Of a DNA stretch of 10,831 nucleotides, positions 8,851-10,831 are shown one piece after another. The stretch's first letter is position 1. The number at the start of each line of letters is the position of its first letter. Both the position numbers and the translations under genes were made by a program. The notes under the pieces were generated by a model that did no database searches, was not told where the DNA came from, and worked only from the letters and a program-made list of their open reading frames with translations. Origin of the DNA: Pigoraptor vietnamica (lineage: Eukaryota; Opisthokonta; Filasterea); NCBI GenBank assembly GCA_943704525.1, contig CALSCQ010002014.1, positions 5,001 to 15,831 on the forward strand, written 5' to 3'.

Positions 8851-10065
8851 TGTGAACTGAAATGTGAGCGAAAACAAAACTCACTCATCTCGCAATTCGA
8901 CCCATAGCGCCCCGACTGGCACGAGAGGCACGCCCCCGTGCCCGTAGGCCCATCCGAGCACGTCCCCCCGTTGCAGTTGCATTGCGAGAGGCACTTTGAA
9001 TCGTAGAAGTTCGTCGGACATGCCGAGCACGTGCCGTCACCCAATGGCCCGCTATTGCAGAGGCTCGGCTGCAGGCAGTTGCACGTCGACGTGCACGTCG
9101 GTCCGTACGTGACAACGGGGACGGGACAATCGCGACAGCTTCCTTCGCCACTGGCGCCGTCGTTGCAGCCGCTTCTTCCGCACGTGCTTGGGCATTTGGC
9201 GCACGACTGTCCGTAGTAGCCCGAGTTGCACGTGACCGAGAAGCTCACGTCGACATAGGTGCCGGGCTGGAATGTGAGGCGAGGGGTATCGCTGGGGACG
9301 ACGCTGTACGTGGCCTGCACCGAGCCCATGTCTTCGTCCAGGCCGGGATTGTCATCGTGTGCGTCGATGTTCACGCGTAGCTACGGTTCGATGGAACGAA
9401 AGATCAGCCAGTGCACAGTTAGATATGAACCCATTTGGCCTGCCCTATCTATCCAATAGGCACATAATATGCAACAGAGAACTGGAGGTTAGCGCACATA
9501 CCCTGAACGGCAGCGAGAACGTGAGAGAACACGTGTAACCGTAATCGAACACACTGCCACTCAATGACGACGAGTAAGAGGAGTAACCCGTCTGGCACGA
9601 AGTGGATTCGGTCGTCGGCTTGTTCGTATTGGTAAGTAGAATGTTGAAATAGGGTTCGCAGCAATACCTGGAGTTGTACGTCCACTGGCCACGCACGAGG
9701 GTGATCTTGACGGTCCCAGCCGTTTGACCCTAATAGATGGCGCGAATCGCCAACGGCGCGGGTCAGTGAAGATAGTGTCAGTTATCGCTGTTATACAACA
9801 GCATTTGCATGAAACAGACCTATCTGAGACGAGAGCGCGCAAATGGAAGAGAGGGAGAAGAGGGAGAGACAGAGAGAGACAGAGAGAGAGAGACAGAGGG
9901 AGACAGAGAGGGAGGGGGAGAGAAGAACACAGGGAGCGAACAGATCATCGCAAATAAGACGCGACTCCAAGCAACACCACCGACCTCAATGGATGGTACG
10001 AGCATGGCTAGAGAGACCGCACACACGAAGATGAGCCATCGCAGTCCCTGCGCGTCGCGAGCCAT
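2447..10065 (-). CDS. Receptor tyrosine kinase with Notch-ligand-like N-terminus, EGF repeats and FN3 domains (17 exons)
   Basis: The coding exons, in reading order on the minus strand, are 10065-9985, 9729-9502, 9380-8885, 8474-8427, 8162-6928, 6671-5979, 5814-5118, 4902-4744, 4504-4459, 4352-4336, 4147-4003, 3733-3581, 3470-3435, 3324-3288, 3190-3140, 3048-3000 and 2802-2447. All introns are GT..AG, most donors being GTGAGT, GTGCGT, GTAAGT or GTATGT types. Phases match at each junction and the total of 4527 nt gives 1508 residues plus TGA. The protein is a single-pass plasma-membrane receptor that should transfer phosphate from ATP to tyrosines after ligand binding. Domain order: signal peptide 1-27; MNNL/DSL-like region about 28-190; DG..GTG cysteine units to about 357; twelve MEGF-type EGF repeats about 358-878; two FN3 domains about 883-1070; transmembrane helix about 1088-1114; kinase about 1150-1438; tail to 1508. 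The least certain junction is the end of exon 1 (GAG|GTCGGT). No close animal RTK family has this full architecture as far as I know. Confidence 0.88.
3549..3561. repeat. G13 homopolymer in intron 12 (C13 in transcript sense)
   Basis: Thirteen consecutive G residues on the plus strand lie about 20 nt inside the donor of the 110-nt intron 3580-3471. In the transcript this forms a run of C followed by a CT-rich stretch. Its length is likely to vary and to be error-prone in sequencing. Confidence 0.95.
3821..3868. repeat. (TG)24 microsatellite in intron 11
   Basis: This is an uninterrupted TG run on the plus strand, so CA in the sense of the RTK transcript, inside intron 4002-3734 between the exons ending IVH and starting DLAARN. 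Imperfect GTGCGTGCG sequence flanks it on both sides. Confidence 0.97.
4336..4352 (-). other. 17-nt microexon in the kinase N-lobe
   Basis: The exon before it ends in phase 2 (AA|GTAAGT at 4459) and the exon after it starts in phase 1 (CGCAG|TG at 4147), so they cannot be joined directly. Between them, GACGCAG precedes and GTGAGT follows a 17-base stretch that completes Lys and encodes DEPNA plus the first base of Met. The joined reading CTKDEPNAMVLEF fits the usual length between the beta-4 strand and the gatekeeper strand of RTKs. The flanking introns are 106 and 188 nt. Confidence 0.85.
5254..5334 (-). other. Transmembrane helix and basic stop-transfer segment
   Basis: Residues about 1088-1114 form a small-residue-rich hydrophobic stretch ([20 protein letters not shown] followed by GAFAF). 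It is followed by WRRRKRAKR, a strong stop-transfer signal that places the kinase in the cytoplasm. Glycine/serine-x3-glycine spacings such as GSVVG and GSILG could support helix pairing, as in other RTK dimers. A juxtamembrane segment of about 35 residues leads to the kinase. Confidence 0.88.
5380..6113 (-). other. Two fibronectin type III domains
   Basis: The first domain (residues about 883-965) starts after the last EGF unit with [14 protein letters not shown], has the strand [10 protein letters not shown] and WGYEIERL, and is split by the 164-nt intron 5978-5815. It ends with [15 protein letters not shown], which corresponds to the conserved Y-x-V-x-A-x-N strand. The second (about 975-1070) has [30 protein letters not shown], and [19 protein letters not shown], matching the proline start, the tryptophan, and the Y...R..N..G..S end of FN3. 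Both are extracellular and sit next to the membrane, as in many RTKs. Confidence 0.82.
6126..7944 (-). repeat. Twelve MEGF-type EGF-like repeats
   Basis: Residues about 358-878 consist of about 43-residue units with the pattern YG..C...C.C.NGA.C....G.C.C..GWTG..C...C, ending in twelve G/L-W-x-G elements. Eight lie in the long exon 8162-6928 and four in exon 6671-5979, joined through GPK|C. This is the MEGF10/Draper and laminin-like type of EGF repeat, which forms extended extracellular rods and often binds cell-surface or particle ligands. NxT and NxS sites are frequent. Unlike animal EGF genes, where one exon per repeat is common, eight repeats sit in one uninterrupted exon. The most similar copies ([19 protein letters not shown] and [19 protein letters not shown]) suggest recent tandem duplication. 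Confidence 0.9.
6775..6911. repeat. Compound CA microsatellite in intron 5
   Basis: The plus-strand CA array is interrupted by CCACC steps, which makes it TG/GGTGGG in the RTK transcript. It fills much of intron 6927-6672 and begins within about 15 nt of the donor (GTGTGTGC), so the donor itself merges into the repeat. GT-rich sequence near the donor could blur splice-site choice. Confidence 0.97.
8177..8317. repeat. Compound CA microsatellite in intron 4
   Basis: Two CA blocks (8177-8204 and about 8221-8317, with a few AAAC interruptions) read as TG in the RTK transcript. The inner end lies only about 12 nt from the AG of the acceptor (8164-8163). The repeat therefore takes the place of a polypyrimidine tract. 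Confidence 0.97.
8737..8846. repeat. TG microsatellite in intron 3 (CA in transcript sense)
   Basis: Two TG runs of about 45 nt each (8737-8781 and 8803-8846), separated by a TTTGTGTTCTTG-like interruption, lie in the 410-nt intron 8884-8475. In the RTK transcript they read as CA, complementary to the TG array of intron 4 on the other side of the 48-nt exon. Confidence 0.97.
9115..9729 (-). other. Notch-ligand-like N-terminal segment (MNNL/C2-like plus DSL-like start)
   Basis: This is encoded by exon 2 (residues 28-103) and the start of exon 3 (104 to about 190), separated by a 121-nt intron. After the signal peptide comes [16 protein letters not shown], then a CC pair, two further cysteines and [19 protein letters not shown]. 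Next comes a stretch ending [19 protein letters not shown]. Delta and Jagged proteins have the same order: a beta strand, a CC pair, a hydrophobic strand followed by an acidic D-rich loop, then R..Y.V.C...YYG..C...C, which opens the DSL domain. Spacing of the first three cysteines here is C-x8-C-x2-C against C-x8-C-x3-C in DSL. The second half is less like DSL and merges into the next cysteine units. The homology is my reading of pattern and order, not a database result. Confidence 0.5.
9847..9935. repeat. GA/GGGA-rich low-complexity tract in intron 1
   Basis: This purine tract of GAGAGACA and GGGAGA units lies on the plus strand, so it is pyrimidine-rich (CT) in the RTK transcript. It lies in the middle of intron 9984-9730. 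Similar sequence, much shorter, occurs near 8596-8616 in intron 3. Confidence 0.93.
9985..10065 (-). other. Exon 1: signal peptide and start codon choice
   Basis: The chosen ATG (10065-10063) has A at -3 and G at +4, a good eukaryotic context. It opens a typical signal peptide: MARDAQGLR followed by the hydrophobic run [15 protein letters not shown]. An in-frame ATG three codons upstream (10074) and another at 10182 would only add residues before the same hydrophobic core. The exon is closed at a GTCGGT donor in phase 0, matching exon 2, which begins at GGT (9729). Other GT donors between 9984 and 9960 cannot be excluded. Confidence 0.65.
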
Positions 10066-10074
10066 CGTTCGCAT

Positions 10075-10831
10075 TCCCACCGCAGGCGTTGATGACAGCC
10101 GAGAACTTCTGGATAAGGTGTGAAAAGAGACATGCACTCTGATTACAGTAAATCGCAGACTGCGCGTGTCCATCCATGACATTCAACGCAGGGGCGTGTG
10201 TGCCTGCGCGTGCCAGTGTGCATGTGTATGTGTGTGTGCGCGCCTGTGTGTGTGTGTGGGTAGCATGCCGGCGAGTCAATGTGTCACTGAGTGTCTGAAT
10301 GGGCCCGGGTCAGTACCGATGAGGAGAGTCCATTCGCTGCGTTACAGCCGGGCGCAGACACGGCAGGCACATGCGCACTGCAACGTACCGTGGGCCTCCT
10401 CGTGAGCGCGAAGGGCGGCGAGCGCAACACACCTTGAGATACAAAGGTCTGTCGTGTTTACGGTGCGTGGCCGAACAAACGTTGTTATCCCTCGGGAGCC
10501 TGTCGCCGGGTAACATGACGCCGGCTGTTTCCAAATGTGGAAATCGGTTCCGGGACTGCGACAAACATTCACCTTACGTCTGCTGTCGAGAGACCAGAGA
10601 AGCAAAACGAGCCTGTGTGGTTGTGTCTTGGATATGCTGTGTGTGTTGTATGTGTGCATATGTGTGTGCGCACGCAGGGTGGTGTCCGGCCGGGTCAGTC
10701 TTCAGTTTGCAGGAAGTCTGCCGAGTGTGTGTACCTTTTCCAGTCCGCGGCGCGTCGGGAGTGCTTGCAAAACGGAGCACATACGCAAGTGCATCGGCAC
10801 GGAAACGAAAACTGCGATGTCGCACACACGC
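10075..10831. other. Upstream flank of the RTK gene, GT-rich, no supported gene
   Basis: This stretch should contain the RTK promoter and 5' untranslated region. It has GT-rich low-complexity patches at about 10196-10262 and 10630-10672 and no clear TATA box close to the start codon. Open frames present here are short, rich in low-complexity residues, and show no family resemblance. A piece of a neighbouring gene at the extreme right end cannot be excluded. Confidence 0.5.

Larger units (their letters stand above)
7945..9230 (-). repeat. Six cysteine-rich units of the C.DG..GTG.C type (stabilin-like EGF)
   Basis: Residues about 154-357 (end of exon 3, exon 4, start of exon 5) contain six copies of a compact motif: [60 protein letters not shown] and [12 protein letters not shown]. 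Each is followed by C and a Y/F-G..C element. The pattern resembles the short EGF-like units of stabilins and other scavenger-type receptors. They are extracellular and disulphide-bonded. One unit is split over exons 4 and 5: the 48-nt exon 4 (8474-8427) encodes only [15 protein letters not shown] plus split end codons. Confidence 0.75.

Noticed and set aside
10574-10825. Possible exon of a neighbouring gene on the minus strand, with an AAAAG|GTACAC donor
   Set aside because: There is only a short open stretch with no family resemblance and no partner exon in the window.

Overview
The window looks like nuclear DNA of a single-celled eukaryote. It carries a large gene split by many GT-AG introns, long CA/TG microsatellites inside those introns, a G+C-rich coding bias, and no bacterial operon structure. 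A receptor tyrosine kinase (RTK) with EGF repeats suggests a unicellular relative of animals (choanoflagellate or filasterean type) or an amoebozoan such as an Acanthamoeba-like amoeba. The neighbouring intronless ankyrin-type gene resembles the ankyrin families of amoebae and their giant viruses. The species cannot be fixed from the sequence alone. LAYOUT. Positions 1-1895 (+) hold the 3' part of an intronless ankyrin-repeat-like gene, cut by the window edge and broken by two single-base-type frame changes. Positions 1896-2446 are the convergent intergenic spacer, with an AT palindrome that could supply poly(A) signals to both strands. Positions 2447-10065 (-) hold one 17-exon gene. Every junction was assembled by hand as GT..AG with matching phase, and the exons sum to 4527 nt (1508 residues plus stop). 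Positions 10075-10831 are the upstream flank, with GT-rich low-complexity DNA and no gene I can support. THE RTK. From the N-terminus it encodes a signal peptide, a region resembling the Notch-ligand N-terminus (MNNL/C2-like plus a DSL-like cysteine start), six cysteine units of the DG..GTG stabilin type, and twelve MEGF-type EGF repeats. These are followed by two fibronectin III domains, one transmembrane helix, a complete tyrosine kinase domain with all catalytic residues, and a short tail with two near-identical YAET motifs. The ectodomain is in a few long exons, while the kinase is cut by ten introns and includes a 17-nt microexon. MOST INTERESTING POINTS. (1) A Notch-ligand-like N-terminus joined to a receptor tyrosine kinase. 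(2) A 48-nt frame-preserving exon flanked by introns with complementary CA and TG arrays, which could loop the exon out. (3) The 17-nt microexon, without which the kinase cannot be read. (4) A 17-residue insertion between the catalytic loop and DFG. (5) The tandem YAET tail.
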